A program made the position numbers and the translations under genes. Below the pieces are notes generated by a model. The model did no database searches, was not told the origin of the DNA, and worked only from the letters and a program-made list of their open reading frames with translations. DNA of 64,000 nt from Pseudomonas cannabina (GTDB lineage: Bacteria; Pseudomonadota; Gammaproteobacteria; Pseudomonadales; Pseudomonadaceae): the NCBI RefSeq assembly GCF_900100365.1, contig NZ_FNKU01000001.1, positions 3,534,001-3,598,000 on the forward strand, written 5' to 3'. This document shows positions 6,863-17,542 of this stretch, piece after piece (position 1 is the stretch's first letter; each line of letters starts with the position of its first letter).

Positions 6863-8212
6863 TCAGTCCTGTTGGGGAGCGAGCGCCAGCTTGAGGGTCT
6901 GGATAGCGGCGTCGCGCGCTGTGGCGTCGGCAAACACAGGGCTGTCGGCGACACACTCACCGTTCAGCCACAGCGTGAAACGATCGTCCTCGCTGCGCAG
7001 GTCCAGCTCGCCACCTTGCTGCAATTGCTTGCTGACGATGCCGGCAGCCTTGCCGTCGGCAAAGTTGCGCGACAACAGCAATTGCTCGCCATCGGCCGCC
7101 AGCAGACGTAAGCGGAAGCTACCGTCGTCTTCGCGGAAACTGACGAAACGCGCGCCTTTGGTAGCCTTCTTCTTGCCGGTATCGGCATTCTGCACAACGG
7201 TTCGGAACGAGCGCAGGCCAACGGCCTCTCGCAACTCCTCAAGGAACGGGGTAGCGACGCGGCGGGCTTTCTGGGCACCGGCGAGCAGGATGTCTTCCAG
7301 ATCGGCCGGGCGCTCGATCAGGCTCAGATAGTTCTCGCGAGCCTCACTCAACTGGCCGTCCAGCAAGGTAAACAGGCGAGTCTTCGCCTCGCCCCAGCCC
7401 AGGCCCTGCAACAGTTCGGAACGGAACTCTGCGCATTGCTCCGGCGTCGAGAACGCCTGATACAGCGTGAACAGGTGAGACGTGTCCGGATCTTTGGCTT
7501 CGCCGGGCGCACGCGAGTCGGTGACGATGCGCGAGATGGCGCTCTTCATCTCTTTGGCACTGCTGAACAGCGGAATGGTGTTGTCGTAGCTTTTGGACAT
7601 TTTGCGACCGTCCAGCCCTGGCAAGGTGGCGACGCTCTCTTCGATCAGCGCTTCGGGCATGACAAAGAATTCCTTGCCTTTGCCGAACAGGTGGTTGAAA
7701 CGCTGGCCGATGTCACGTGCCATTTCGACGTGCTGAATCTGATCGCGACCGACCGGAACCTGATGCGCGTTGAACATCAGAATGTCGGCGGCCATCAGCA
7801 CCGGGTAGCTGTAGAGGCCCATTGTGATGCCCGCATCCGGGTCTTCGCCACCTTCCACATTTTTATCGACCGATGCCTTGTAGGCATGCGCGCGATTGAG
7901 CAGGCCCTTGGCCGCAACGCAGGTGAGCAGCCAGGTCAGTTCCGGAATCTCCGGGATGTCCGACTGGCGGTAGAAGGTCACGCGATCGACGTCCAGGCCA
8001 GCCGCCAGCCAGGTAGCGGCGATTTCCAGGCGCGAGCGCTGAATGCGCAGCGGGTCATCGCATTTGATCAGGGCATGGTAGTCCGCCAGGAAGTAGAACG
8101 AATCGAAATCACTCTGGCGACTGGCAACAATGGCGGGGCGGATCGCGCCCGCGTAGTTGCCCAGATGGGGAGTGCCGGTGGTCGTGATACCGGTCAGGAT
8201 ACGAGTGGTCAT
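6863..8212 (-). CDS. trpS: Tryptophanyl-tRNA synthetase with C-terminal extension
   Basis: Class I aminoacyl-tRNA synthetase that charges tRNA-Trp. The HIGH-type motif is PHLGN at residues 15-19 and the KMSKS motif lies near residue 205 (GLDGRKMSKSYDN). I chose ATG 8212 (449 residues, MTTRILTG) over an upstream start because the family begins there. Compact TrpRS enzymes have about 335 residues; this one carries some 110 extra at the C-terminus (from about FRTVVQNADTGKK), with FRLRLLAADGEQLL..., reminiscent of YegP/DUF1508 modules. Long forms occur in other pseudomonads. Confidence 0.95.
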   Translation of the reverse strand: MTTRILTGITTTGTPHLGNYAGAIRPAIVASRQSDFDSFYFLADYHALIKCDDPLRIQRSRLEIAATWLAAGLDVDRVTFYRQSDIPEIPELTWLLTCVAAKGLLNRAHAYKASVDKNVEGGEDPDAGITMGLYSYPVLMAADILMFNAHQVPVGRDQIQHVEMARDIGQRFNHLFGKGKEFFVMPEALIEESVATLPGLDGRKMSKSYDNTIPLFSSAKEMKSAISRIVTDSRAPGEAKDPDTSHLFTLYQAFSTPEQCAEFRSELLQGLGWGEAKTRLFTLLDGQLSEARENYLSLIERPADLEDILLAGAQKARRVATPFLEELREAVGLRSFRTVVQNADTGKKKATKGARFVSFREDDGSFRLRLLAADGEQLLLSRNFADGKAAGIVSKQLQQGGELDLRSEDDRFTLWLNGECVADSPVFADATARDAAIQTLKLALAPQQD

Positions 8213-8251
8213 GGCAGGTCGCTTATCTAAAGGATGCAATACGGGCTGCAA

Positions 8252-8881
8252 TCAGTTGGGAAGTCGCGGCAGCAGCAGATCTTTCAGATCGGTCAGCTTG
8301 CCGTGAAAAAAGTGTCCGCATTCTGCCACTTTCAGCAGCTCATGGGGACGTTGCAGCGCGGCCGACCATGCATACACCGTTTCAGGATCGATCACTTCGT
8401 CGTTCTCGGGCTGAATAATCGTCAACGGACAGTTTTGTGGCAGCACGCTGTGATCCTCGAGCCGTGAGGCCGCTGCAGCAATCAGAAACAGATGCGTCAG
8501 TTTTTCACCCTGCGCTTCGAGCCTTCCACCCAGGTTTGCGGCAACATAGCCACCGAAGGAAAAGCCGAACAGCGTCATCGGCAGTTCGGGGTGTTGCGCC
8601 CGCAGCCACTGCGCCGCAGCCTGGGCATCGTCGATCTCGCCCGGCCCGGCGACCGACGTGCCGGCACTGGCACCGACGCCGCGATAATTGAAGCGCAAGG
8701 TGATCAAACCCTGGTCGCGTGCGGTACGCTGCAGCGTCGAGACGACTTTATTGAGCATCGTTCCGCCCTGGATCGGGTTAGGATGACAGATCAGCGCAAC
8801 GCCTCTGGCGTCGGGCACATCCTGATACAGCGCTTCGAGCTGGCCTTCTGGGCCATCGATAAATAATGGGGTTTCACGCAT
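8252..8881 (-). CDS. Alpha/beta hydrolase, small serine hydrolase
   Basis: 209 residues from ATG 8881 (a TTG two codons upstream is possible). The fold is clear: CHPNPIQGGTM, RFNYRGVGASAG, nucleophile elbow GFSFGGYVA near residue 107, acid in QPENDEVID and catalytic His in AECGHFFHGK. This matches the PA4440-type dienelactone-hydrolase-like family found upstream of trpS in pseudomonads. The substrate is unknown. It is cotranscribed in direction with trpS (39-base gap). Confidence 0.85.
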   Translation of the reverse strand: MRETPLFIDGPEGQLEALYQDVPDARGVALICHPNPIQGGTMLNKVVSTLQRTARDQGLITLRFNYRGVGASAGTSVAGPGEIDDAQAAAQWLRAQHPELPMTLFGFSFGGYVAANLGGRLEAQGEKLTHLFLIAAAASRLEDHSVLPQNCPLTIIQPENDEVIDPETVYAWSAALQRPHELLKVAECGHFFHGKLTDLKDLLLPRLPN

Positions 8882-9026
8882 GAGCAAAACAGAACTCCGT
8901 GACCTCGAAATGGGTCGACTCGTCTAGCTGATTGTCTGCGGCTTGCATATCAACGACACGTCGCGGGTATACAGCGCAGGTTCGAGCCGTTAACGTAAAG
9001 CAAAGCCGTTTATAGAGGAAGGACTC

Positions 9027-9470
9027 GTGGAACACTCGCTCTTAGTCTGGTTGCTGCCGACGCTCGCCCTGGTGGCCGGTGTCGTCATTGGTTTCCTGGT
9101 CGCACGTCTGCTGCCCAACACCGTTCCGAACAGCACTCAGCGCCAGCTGGATGACATTCAGGAGCGTTTCGACACCTATCAGAACGAGGTGGTCACTCAC
9201 TTCAACAGCACGGCCAATCTGGTACAAAAGCTTTCGCAGAGCTATCAGGACGTTCAGGAACACCTTGCCGAGGGCGCCAACCGTCTGGCCCTCGATGAGC
9301 TGACCCGCCAACGCCTGCTGGCCGCCCTGCACCCGGAGGCCAACCATGGGCATCGCGATCATCGCGACCGCCTGACGCCACCGCGTGACACCGAAACTCC
9401 CAAGGACTACGCCCCCAAGTCGCCTAACTCGCCAGGCATGCTGGATGAGCATTACGGTTTGAAAAAGTAA
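9027..9470 (+). CDS. zapG: Z-ring associated protein ZapG (YhcB/DUF1043 family)
   Basis: 147 residues beginning at GTG 9027, supported by a strong AGAGGAAGGA ribosome-binding site six to twelve bases upstream. One N-terminal membrane helix (LVWLLPTLALVAGVVIGFLVARLL) is followed by a coiled coil (QRQLDDIQERFDTYQNEVVTHF ... LVQKLSQSYQDVQEHLA) and a charged, Pro-rich tail. This is the YhcB plan, an inner-membrane protein linking division and envelope growth. It is a single gene with its own terminator. Confidence 0.88.
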   Translation: MEHSLLVWLLPTLALVAGVVIGFLVARLLPNTVPNSTQRQLDDIQERFDTYQNEVVTHFNSTANLVQKLSQSYQDVQEHLAEGANRLALDELTRQRLLAALHPEANHGHRDHRDRLTPPRDTETPKDYAPKSPNSPGMLDEHYGLKK

Positions 9471-9484
9471 GGTTTGCCGCTACG

Positions 9485-9523
9485 AAAAAGCCCGCCGCAG
9501 AGAGCTTCTGCGGCGGGCTTTTT
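9485..9523 (+). terminator. Terminator of zapG
   Basis: AAAAAGCCCGCCGCAG (9485-9500) and CTGCGGCGGGCTTTTT (9508-9523) form a perfect 16-bp stem with a seven-base loop, 14 bases after the zapG stop. Confidence 0.92.
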
Positions 9524-9585
9524 TGTGGAACAAGTAAAACGGTGAAGCTAAAGGTTATACACGAGTCCTGAAACACCTGAAGAAT

Positions 9586-9797
9586 GGCTTCTGCCCGCAG
9601 GGCGTAGGAGCTTCAGGAGGTTACGACGGCTGCGATGGGCTGCGAAGCAGTCCCAAAACAGTCCGCCTCGGTTTTGTCTGGTACACCGAGGCGGCTGGTT
9701 TTGCTGCCGGTGCCCGGCAGTTCGCGGACAAGTCCGCTCCTACACTCCATAGATCGCGGACAAGCGAAGCGTCGCCCGGTCCGCTCCTGCGCAGCGG
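9586..9797. repeat. Mosaic of REP-like palindromes between zapG and cysNC
   Basis: The 349-base gap 9471-9819 holds no gene. It has a 20-base block at 9586-9605 (GGCTTCTGCCCGCAGGGCGT) that recurs exactly at 49634-49653. A perfect 9-bp inverted repeat CCGCCTCGG / CCGAGGCGG lies at 9663-9671 and 9686-9694. A REP core GCGGAC-AA-GTCCGC is at 9724-9737, and a second copy of that core begins at 9756, split by about 16 inserted bases before GTCCGCTCC. Such elements are usually spread by RAYT transposases. Confidence 0.75.
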
Positions 9798-9819
9798 ACG
9801 CTTTGTTAGCATTTGTGTA

Positions 9820-11718
9820 TCAGATCGCGCCGCGGCTACGCAGCAGATCCAGCACCTGTTTGACGCTTTCTTCCACGCTGAGTGTCTGCGTGTCGATCAC
9901 CAGATCGGCATTCAGTGGCACGTCATAAGGGAAGGACTCGCCCGGAATGTTGTCGCCATCGGCGGCATACAGGCCTTGCGGGTCGCGTTCGCGGCAGACT
10001 GCTGGAGACGCCTGGACGTAGACGGTCAGCAGACGATCCTTGCCGATCAGCGCCTTGGCGCGCTCACGGCCTTCAGCGTCCGGCGCAACGAACGCCGCCA
10101 GGGTCAGCAGGCACGCTTCGTTGAACTGACGCGCCACGTGCGCGGCACGGCTCCAGTTCTCGGTACGCCCGGCACGGTCCTGCGGCAAGCCCTTGTTCAG
10201 GTCATGACGCAGGTTCTGGCCGTCCAGCACATAGACCGCACGGCCCATGTCGAACAACTTGCGCTCGACCGCATACGCCAGCGTGCTTTTGCCCGCGCCG
10301 GACAGGCCGCTGAACAGCACGGTGGCAGGCTGCTGACCGAAACGCTGCGCACGCTCCTCGGTAGAAACGTGAGCCCGCTCGCCGTGATGCTGCGAGCCTC
10401 CGCCGGACACCGGCCTGGCGATGATCATGCCCGCTGCAACGGTGCCATTGGTCAGGCGATCAATTACGATAAACGCGCCAGTAGTACGGTTGCTGCTGTA
10501 GCCGCCCAGCGCGATAGGCGCATCTAGGCTGACTTTGACACGACCGATCTCGTTCAACTGCAACGAGCTGGCAGGGCCTTCTTCCAGTGTGTTCACATCC
10601 ACGCGATGGGTGATGCTGGCGATCGAGCCCGGTACATAGCTGGTCGCGCGTTTGATGTCGTATTTCTTGCCCGGCAACATCGGCTCTTCAGCCATCCACA
10701 CCAGCATGGCGTCGAACGCATCGCTGACCTGCGGGACACTGTCGGCATGCACCAGCAGATCGCCACGGGAAATGTCGATCTCGTCTTCCATGGTCAGCGT
10801 CACCGCTTGACCCGGCCCAGCCTGCTCCAGCTCGCCCTCGAAGGTGACGATGGATTTCACGCGACTGCTTTTGCCCGAAGGCAGCACGACGACTTCATCG
10901 CCCTTGTGCACGATGCCGCTGGCCAGCGTGCCGGCGAAACCACGGAAGTTGAGGTTCGGACGGTTGACGTACTGCACCGGGAATCGCAGGTCCGTGTAAT
11001 TGCGGTCATTGGCGATTTCGACGGTTTCAAGAATCTCCATCAGCGACTGACCGGTGTACCAGGGCGAACGCTCGCTCTTGTTCACCACGTTGTCGCCTTT
11101 GAGCGCCGACATGGGCACGAACGCCATCGTGGTCGGCTTGAAGGCAATGCCTTCGGCAAACTTGAGATAATCGGCCTTGATCGACTCGAACACGCTTTCA
11201 TCAAAACCGTTGAGGTCCATCTTGTTGATGGCGACAACGATGTGCTTGATACCCAGCAGCGAGGCGATGTAGCTGTGACGACGGGTCTGGGTCTGCACGC
11301 CGTAACGCGCATCCACCAGAATGATCGCCAGGTCACAGGTCGACGCGCCGGTGGCCATATTGCGGGTGTACTGCTCGTGGCCCGGTGTGTCCGCGATGAT
11401 GAACTTGCGCTTGGCCGTGGAGAAATAGCGATAGGCGACATCGATCGTGATGCCCTGCTCGCGCTCGGCCTGCAGTCCGTCTACCAGCAACGCCAGATCG
11501 ACGTCATCGCCGGTGGTGCCGGAATTCTTCGAGTCACGGGTAATGGCTTCGAGGTGATCTTCGTAGATCATCTTCGAATCATGCAGCAAACGCCCGATCA
11601 GCGTGCTCTTGCCGTCATCGACGTTGCCACAGGTGAGAAAGCGCAGCATTTCCTTGCGTTCGTGCTGGCCCAGATAGGCGAGGATGTCCTCGCTGATCAA
11701 ATCAGATTGATGCGACAT
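9820..11718 (-). CDS. cysNC: Bifunctional sulfate adenylyltransferase subunit 1 / APS kinase
   Basis: 632 residues from ATG 11718 (MSHQSDL); an in-frame start further upstream would run into cysD. The N-terminal EF-Tu-like GTPase has P-loop [25 protein letters not shown] and NKMD, and drives ATP sulfurylase with CysD. The C-terminal 170 residues are APS kinase, with P-loop GLSGAGKST and [13 protein letters not shown], and make PAPS. The CysN-CysC fusion is normal in pseudomonads. It lies ten bases behind cysD, forming the cysD-cysNC operon of assimilatory sulfate activation. Confidence 0.96.
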   Translation of the reverse strand: MSHQSDLISEDILAYLGQHERKEMLRFLTCGNVDDGKSTLIGRLLHDSKMIYEDHLEAITRDSKNSGTTGDDVDLALLVDGLQAEREQGITIDVAYRYFSTAKRKFIIADTPGHEQYTRNMATGASTCDLAIILVDARYGVQTQTRRHSYIASLLGIKHIVVAINKMDLNGFDESVFESIKADYLKFAEGIAFKPTTMAFVPMSALKGDNVVNKSERSPWYTGQSLMEILETVEIANDRNYTDLRFPVQYVNRPNLNFRGFAGTLASGIVHKGDEVVVLPSGKSSRVKSIVTFEGELEQAGPGQAVTLTMEDEIDISRGDLLVHADSVPQVSDAFDAMLVWMAEEPMLPGKKYDIKRATSYVPGSIASITHRVDVNTLEEGPASSLQLNEIGRVKVSLDAPIALGGYSSNRTTGAFIVIDRLTNGTVAAGMIIARPVSGGGSQHHGERAHVSTEERAQRFGQQPATVLFSGLSGAGKSTLAYAVERKLFDMGRAVYVLDGQNLRHDLNKGLPQDRAGRTENWSRAAHVARQFNEACLLTLAAFVAPDAEGRERAKALIGKDRLLTVYVQASPAVCRERDPQGLYAADGDNIPGESFPYDVPLNADLVIDTQTLSVEESVKQVLDLLRSRGAI

Positions 11719-11728
11719 GTGACACCCC

Positions 11729-12646
11729 TTAGAAATAACCCTGACGTTTCTTTTCTTCCATCGAGCCGGCACCGTCGTGGTCGATGACCCGGCCCTGGCG
11801 TTCGGAAGTTCGCGTCAGCAGCATTTCCTGAATGATGTCGGTCAGGCTGGTCGCGTCAGACTCCACCGCGCCGGTCAGCGGGTAGCAGCCGAGGGTGCGG
11901 AAGCGGACCTTTTTCTTGACGATGCGCGATTTCTCTTCATCGGTGAGATGTTCGAGGATGCGGTCGTCGTCGATCATGATCAGCGTGCCGTTCCTCTCGA
12001 TCACGTCGCGTTCTGCGGCGAAATACAACGGTACGATCGGGATGCCTTCCAGGTAGATGTATTGCCAGATATCCAGTTCGGTCCAGTTGGACAGCGGGAA
12101 CACGCGGATCGACTCGCCCTTGTTGACGTTGCCGTTATACACATTCCACAGCTCGGGACGCTGGTTCTTCGGGTCCCAGCGGTGCTTGCTGTCGCGGAAC
12201 GAATACACGCGCTCCTTGGCCCGGGACTTCTCTTCGTCGCGTCGGGCGCCGCCGAACGCAGCATCGAAACCATGCTTGTCCAAGGCCTGCTTCAGGCCCT
12301 CGGTCTTCATGATGTCGGTGTGTTTGGCGCTGCCGTGGGTGAACGGATTGATATTCTGCGCCACGCCATCGGGGTTGATGTGGGTGATCAGGTCCAGCCC
12401 CAGATCCTTGACCATCTGGTCGCGAAAGCGATACATCTCCTGGAATTTCCAGCGAGTATCGACATGCATGACCGGGAATGGCAGTTTTCCGGGAAAGAAT
12501 GCCTTGCGCGCCAAATGCAGCATCACGGCCGAATCCTTGCCGATCGAGCACAGCATCACGGGGTTATCGAACTCGGCGGCGACCTCACGGATGATGTGGA
12601 TGCTTTCCGCCTCCAGCTGTTTCAGATGCGTCAGTTTGTCAACCAT
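11729..12646 (-). CDS. cysD: Sulfate adenylyltransferase subunit 2
   Basis: 305 residues, the normal length. PP-loop ATP pyrophosphatase signature [13 protein letters not shown] near residue 35, then [19 protein letters not shown] and [15 protein letters not shown]. It makes adenosine 5'-phosphosulfate from ATP and sulfate together with the GTPase half of CysNC directly downstream. It is probably under CysB control, as in other gamma-proteobacteria; two palindromes lie just upstream (12731-12768), but the CysB site is too loosely defined to call. Confidence 0.97.
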   Translation of the reverse strand: MVDKLTHLKQLEAESIHIIREVAAEFDNPVMLCSIGKDSAVMLHLARKAFFPGKLPFPVMHVDTRWKFQEMYRFRDQMVKDLGLDLITHINPDGVAQNINPFTHGSAKHTDIMKTEGLKQALDKHGFDAAFGGARRDEEKSRAKERVYSFRDSKHRWDPKNQRPELWNVYNGNVNKGESIRVFPLSNWTELDIWQYIYLEGIPIVPLYFAAERDVIERNGTLIMIDDDRILEHLTDEEKSRIVKKKVRFRTLGCYPLTGAVESDATSLTDIIQEMLLTRTSERQGRVIDHDGAGSMEEKKRQGYF

Positions 12647-12730
12647 GGCTACTCACGTTCGTTATGGACCGGGGAAAACCCGGGGCGGCCTGCGGGCCGT
12701 TTTCGAGCCGGTGACTTTAACATGCGTGAT

Positions 12731-12768
12731 ATCGCTAATCAGCGATGCATCTAGATCGAAACGATCTA
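12731..12768. promoter_or_regulatory. Twin palindromes upstream of cysD
   Basis: ATCGCT-AATC-AGCGAT (12731-12746) and TAGATCG-AAA-CGATCTA (12752-12768) are two perfect inverted repeats five bases apart, in the 147-base gap before cysD. They have no T-run, so they look more like operators or a leader structure than a terminator. The regulator is unknown. Confidence 0.45.
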
Positions 12769-12793
12769 TGCATATACCACGCTGTTTGATCCG

Positions 12794-13552
12794 TCAGATC
12801 GGGTTCGGGCAATCGATGAAGATGTGATCCAGCGCAAAACGCCGCGCCAGATAATCACCCAGCGCCTGAACACCATAGCGCTCGGTGGCATGATGACCGG
12901 CGGCGATGAAGCTGATGTCGTTTTCCCGGGCACTGTGGAACGTCTGCTCTGACGCCTCGCCGCTGAGAAACAGATCGACGCCTTCCAGCACAGCCTGATC
13001 GATGTAACCCTGCCCGCCTCCGGTGCACCAGCCGACACGGCGAATCATCTGGCTGCCTTCGATCAATAGTGGTTCACGCCCCAGCGCGTCCTGAACGCGA
13101 CGCGCAAAATCACGCGGGGTCATAGCTTCGGACAGCGACCCGATCAACCCGACGACGCGCGAATTCTCCGGGTCCAGCGGCCCTTCGACGGTGATGTCGA
13201 GCTGACGGGCCAGTTGCACGTTATTGCCGACCTCCGGATGCACATCCAGTGGCAAATGATAGGCCAGCAGGCTGATGTCGTGCTTGAGCAAGGTTTTCAG
13301 ACGGCGCTGCTTCATGCCCGCCACGCAGGGGTTTTCGCCCTTCCAGAAGTAGCCATGATGGACCAGGATCAGATCGGCCTGAGCCTCGACGGCAGCGTCC
13401 AGCAGCGCCTGGCTGGCCGTCACGCCGCTGACAATGCGCATGACCTGCGGACGCCCTTCGACCTGCAAGCCATTGGGGCAGTAATCCTGAATCCGCGCAC
13501 TGTTCAGGTAACGGTCGGCTTCTTCAACCAGGGTGCTCAGGGCAACAGCCAT
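12794..13552 (-). CDS. Nif3-like dinuclear metal-centre protein (YbgI family)
   Basis: 252 residues. Metal-binding motifs are visible: LILVHHGYFWKGE, LLAYHLPLDVHPEVGNN and, near the C-terminus, FIAAGHHATERYGVQALGDYL. Proteins of this family form toroidal hexamers with a dimetal site; some are annotated as type 2 GTP cyclohydrolase I, but a general biochemical role is not settled. The gene is divergent from algW as in P. aeruginosa (PA4445-PA4446). Confidence 0.9.
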   Translation of the reverse strand: MAVALSTLVEEADRYLNSARIQDYCPNGLQVEGRPQVMRIVSGVTASQALLDAAVEAQADLILVHHGYFWKGENPCVAGMKQRRLKTLLKHDISLLAYHLPLDVHPEVGNNVQLARQLDITVEGPLDPENSRVVGLIGSLSEAMTPRDFARRVQDALGREPLLIEGSQMIRRVGWCTGGGQGYIDQAVLEGVDLFLSGEASEQTFHSARENDISFIAAGHHATERYGVQALGDYLARRFALDHIFIDCPNPI

Positions 13553-13663
13553 AAAAGACTCCTAAATATGCAGTTCAGAGCTGCGTTGTACTCGTATAAT
13601 GCCCGCCATTATGGCGCACCCTCGGCCTATTTTTCTGCGCCCGCAACCATCAGGATCCGTTCA

Positions 13664-14824
<1,161 letters not shown>

Positions 14825-14849
14825 TGGGCCAGTACCTTAAACCAGGTCT

Positions 14850-14967
14850 GTGACGCAGAGCGTCACGAAAGGTATTGCCACGCCGGAGCGTGCGAAACGA
14901 TGGGGATCTTGAAACCCCATCATGCCCATGCTCCGCGTGGGCATGCCGCTCTGGACGCTCTGCGTCC
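14850..14967. repeat. Nested palindromic repeat (REP cluster)
   Basis: Three perfect inverted repeats are arranged around a centre. GTGACGC-AGA-GCGTCAC is at 14850-14866, GATGGGG / CCCCATC at 14899-14905 and 14915-14921, and GGACGC-TCT-GCGTCC at 14953-14967. Between them lie CACGCCGGAGCGTG and its partner CCATGCTCCGCGTGGG, in mirrored order. The whole 118-base block can fold on itself and resembles the short palindromic repeats common in P. syringae and P. fluorescens genomes. Confidence 0.7.
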
Positions 14968-14987
14968 GATCTTGAGTGGCAGCGCAG

Positions 14988-15011
14988 GGCCAGCCCGTTT
15001 TCGGGCTGACC
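14988..15011. terminator. Hairpin between convergent algW and hisC
   Basis: GGCCAGCCCG and CGGGCTGACC form a 10-bp stem with one mismatch around a TTTT loop, ten bases past the hisC stop. It is the only strong hairpin next to the hisC end. The lack of a long T-run makes it a moderate call. Confidence 0.5.
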
Positions 15012-15020
15012 GATCCGCTT

Positions 15021-16073
15021 TCAGATGTCGCTCAACCCTTCCAGCAACGCCTCATGCTGTTCCGGCGTGCCAATGCTGATGCGCAGGAACTGAGCGATGC
15101 GCTGTTGCGTGAAGTGGCGGACGATGACGCCCTGTTCGCGCAGCTTCGCAGCCAGGGCGGCGGCGTCATGTTGCGGATGGCGGGCGAAGATGAAGTTGGC
15201 GGCCGAGGGCAACACTTCAAAGCCTTTGCCCTGCAATTGCCCGATCAGCGTCTCGCGACTTTCGATGACCTTGTTGCGCGTCGACTCGAAGTGCTCGCGG
15301 TCTTCAAAAGCTGCGGCACCACCTACGTTGGCCATGCGATCCAGCGGATAGGAATTGAAGCTGTTCTTGACCCGCTCCAGCGCCTCGATCAGGTCCGGAT
15401 GCCCGACCGCCAGCCCGACTCGCAATCCGGCCAGTGAGCGTGACTTGGACAGGGTCTGGGTGACCAGCAGGTTCGGATAACGGTCCACCAGCGTGATCGC
15501 AGTTTCGCCACCGAAGTCAATGTAGGCCTCGTCAACCACGACCACCGAATCCGGGCTAGCCTTGATGATCTGCTCCACCGCCTCAAGCCCCAGCAAGCAG
15601 CCAGTCGGCGCATTCGGGTTAGGGAAGATGATCCCGGCATTCGGCCTGGCGTAATCTTCGGCGCGAATCTGGAACTGCTCGTCCAGAGGGACTGTTTCGT
15701 AATCGATGCCATACAGGCCGCAATACACCGGGTAAAAGCTGTAGCTGATGTCCGGGAACAGCAGCGGCGCGTCGTGCTGAAACAAGGCGTGGAAGATGTG
15801 CGCCAGCACTTCATCGGAGCCGTTGCCGAGAAACACCTGATTGGGCTGCACGCTGTAATAACCGGCCACCGCGTGCTTGAGCAGGTCACTGTTGGGATCG
15901 GGATACAAACGCAGATCGTCGCTCAGCGCGGCACGCATGGCCTCGACAGCCTTGGGCGACGGACCGTAGGGATTCTCGTTGGTGTTGAGCTTGACCAGCT
16001 TGGTCAGCTTCGGCTGTTCGCCCGGCACGTACGGCACCAGACCACTGACGAAGGGGCTCCAGAATTTACTCAT
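15021..16073 (-). CDS. hisC: Histidinol-phosphate aminotransferase
   Basis: 350 residues, fold type I PLP enzyme converting imidazole acetol phosphate to histidinol phosphate. Recognised by [26 protein letters not shown], the PLP-site region [12 protein letters not shown] and the Schiff-base lysine in [16 protein letters not shown]. It overlaps hisD by one base (TAATG on the minus strand), so the two are translationally coupled in hisG-hisD-hisC. Confidence 0.97.
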   Translation of the reverse strand: MSKFWSPFVSGLVPYVPGEQPKLTKLVKLNTNENPYGPSPKAVEAMRAALSDDLRLYPDPNSDLLKHAVAGYYSVQPNQVFLGNGSDEVLAHIFHALFQHDAPLLFPDISYSFYPVYCGLYGIDYETVPLDEQFQIRAEDYARPNAGIIFPNPNAPTGCLLGLEAVEQIIKASPDSVVVVDEAYIDFGGETAITLVDRYPNLLVTQTLSKSRSLAGLRVGLAVGHPDLIEALERVKNSFNSYPLDRMANVGGAAAFEDREHFESTRNKVIESRETLIGQLQGKGFEVLPSAANFIFARHPQHDAAALAAKLREQGVIVRHFTQQRIAQFLRISIGTPEQHEALLEGLSDI

Positions 16074-17419
16074 TATTTGCCGTCCTCAAGATTGCCAGCT
16101 TTCCAGTCGAGATCAGTGATGCGGTATTCGGCGCTGCGGGCGTGGCCGCTCAAGGATTCGCCACGGGCCAGCACCGAAGCGGTCTTGCCCAGCTCGGAAG
16201 CACCCTGCGGTGAGCAATAAATGATCGACGAACGCTTCTGAAAATCGTAAACGCCCAACGGCGAAGAAAAGCGCGCCGTACCGGAAGTCGGCAAAACATG
16301 GTTAGGGCCGGCACAGTAGTCGCCCAGCGCTTCCGACGTGTGACGCCCCATGAAGATCGCGCCCGCGTGACGTATCTGCGGCAGCCACGTTTCAGGATCG
16401 GCAACCGACAACTCGAGATGCTCGGGCGCAATGCGGTTGGCCACGTCGATCGCCTGGGCCATGTCCGCCACCTTGATCAGCGCGCCACGGCCGTTGATCG
16501 AGGTTTCGACAATCGCCGCTCGCTCCATGGTCGGCAGCAAGCGAGTGATGCTGGCTGCGACCTTGTCGAGAAATTCGGCATCCGGGCTGACCAGAATAGC
16601 TTGGGCATCTTCATCGTGTTCAGCCTGGGAAAACAGGTCCATTGCGATCCAGTCCGGATCGGTCTGACCGTCGCACACCACCAGAATCTCGGAAGGACCG
16701 GCAATCATGTCGATGCCCACCTGACCGAATACATGGCGCTTGGCCGTGGCGACATAGATGTTGCCGGGGCCTACGACCTTGTCGACTTTGGGCACGCTTT
16801 CCGTGCCGTAAGCCAGGGCCGCAACCGCTTGCGCGCCGCCGATGGTGAACACCCGGTCAACACCGGCAATGCACGCGGCAGCCAATACCAATTCGTTGAT
16901 CTCGCCACGCGGCGTTGGCACGACCATGACCACTTCCGTCACACCGGCAACTTTCGCCGGGATGGCGTTCATCAAGACTGAAGACGGGTAAGAAGCTTTA
17001 CCGCCAGGCACATACAGGCCTGCACGGTCCAGCGGCGTGACTTTCTGACCCAGCACCGTGCCGTCCGCTTCGGTGTAGCTCCAGGAGTCCTGCTTCTGCT
17101 TCTCGTGGTAGCTGCGCACCCGCTCGGCGGCTTTTTCCAATGTCTCGCGCTGGACCGGCGTGATACGCGTCAACGCCAGCTCCAGACGCTCGCGAGGCAG
17201 GATCAGGTCGGCCATCGAGGCAACCTGCAGGCCATCGAACTTCTGGGTGAACTCGACCAAGGCTGCATCGCCACGCTCACGTACGGCCTTGATAATGTCG
17301 AGCACAAGCTGATTGACCGAGTCGTCAGACACACTTTCCCAGCTCAGCAGATGATCCAGATGTCGTGCGAAATCCGGGTCAGTAGCGTCGAGTCGGCGAA
17401 TTGCGGTGGGCGTGGTCAT
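16073..17419 (-). CDS. hisD: Histidinol dehydrogenase
   Basis: 448 residues. Zinc- and NAD-dependent enzyme making histidine from histidinol in two oxidations. Typical stretches are [49 protein letters not shown] with the zinc-site His, and [20 protein letters not shown]. It is the central gene of the hisG-hisD-hisC cluster; the gap to hisG is 123 bases and contains a perfect ACGCAAC / GTTGCGT hairpin (17517-17535) just after the hisG stop. Confidence 0.97.
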   Translation of the reverse strand: MTTPTAIRRLDATDPDFARHLDHLLSWESVSDDSVNQLVLDIIKAVRERGDAALVEFTQKFDGLQVASMADLILPRERLELALTRITPVQRETLEKAAERVRSYHEKQKQDSWSYTEADGTVLGQKVTPLDRAGLYVPGGKASYPSSVLMNAIPAKVAGVTEVVMVVPTPRGEINELVLAAACIAGVDRVFTIGGAQAVAALAYGTESVPKVDKVVGPGNIYVATAKRHVFGQVGIDMIAGPSEILVVCDGQTDPDWIAMDLFSQAEHDEDAQAILVSPDAEFLDKVAASITRLLPTMERAAIVETSINGRGALIKVADMAQAIDVANRIAPEHLELSVADPETWLPQIRHAGAIFMGRHTSEALGDYCAGPNHVLPTSGTARFSSPLGVYDFQKRSSIIYCSPQGASELGKTASVLARGESLSGHARSAEYRITDLDWKAGNLEDGK

Positions 17420-17542
17420 AGCGGGGCCTCAATAATTGGCGGATGCTCAGGAGCCTAAAGCTACCAAGCTATCCGCGCAGGCACCTGAGAAATTTGGCTA
17501 TGACACGGATAGCTGGACGCAACTCAACGTTGCGTGAAGGGG

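Noticed and set aside
13214..13663. Upstream extension of algW by 150 codons
   Set aside because: It overlaps the divergent Nif3 gene and its promoter; the membrane anchor begins right after ATG 13664.
14850..14967. CRISPR-like array
   Set aside because: The repeats are inverted pairs with different sequences, not direct repeats with regular spacers; no cas genes.
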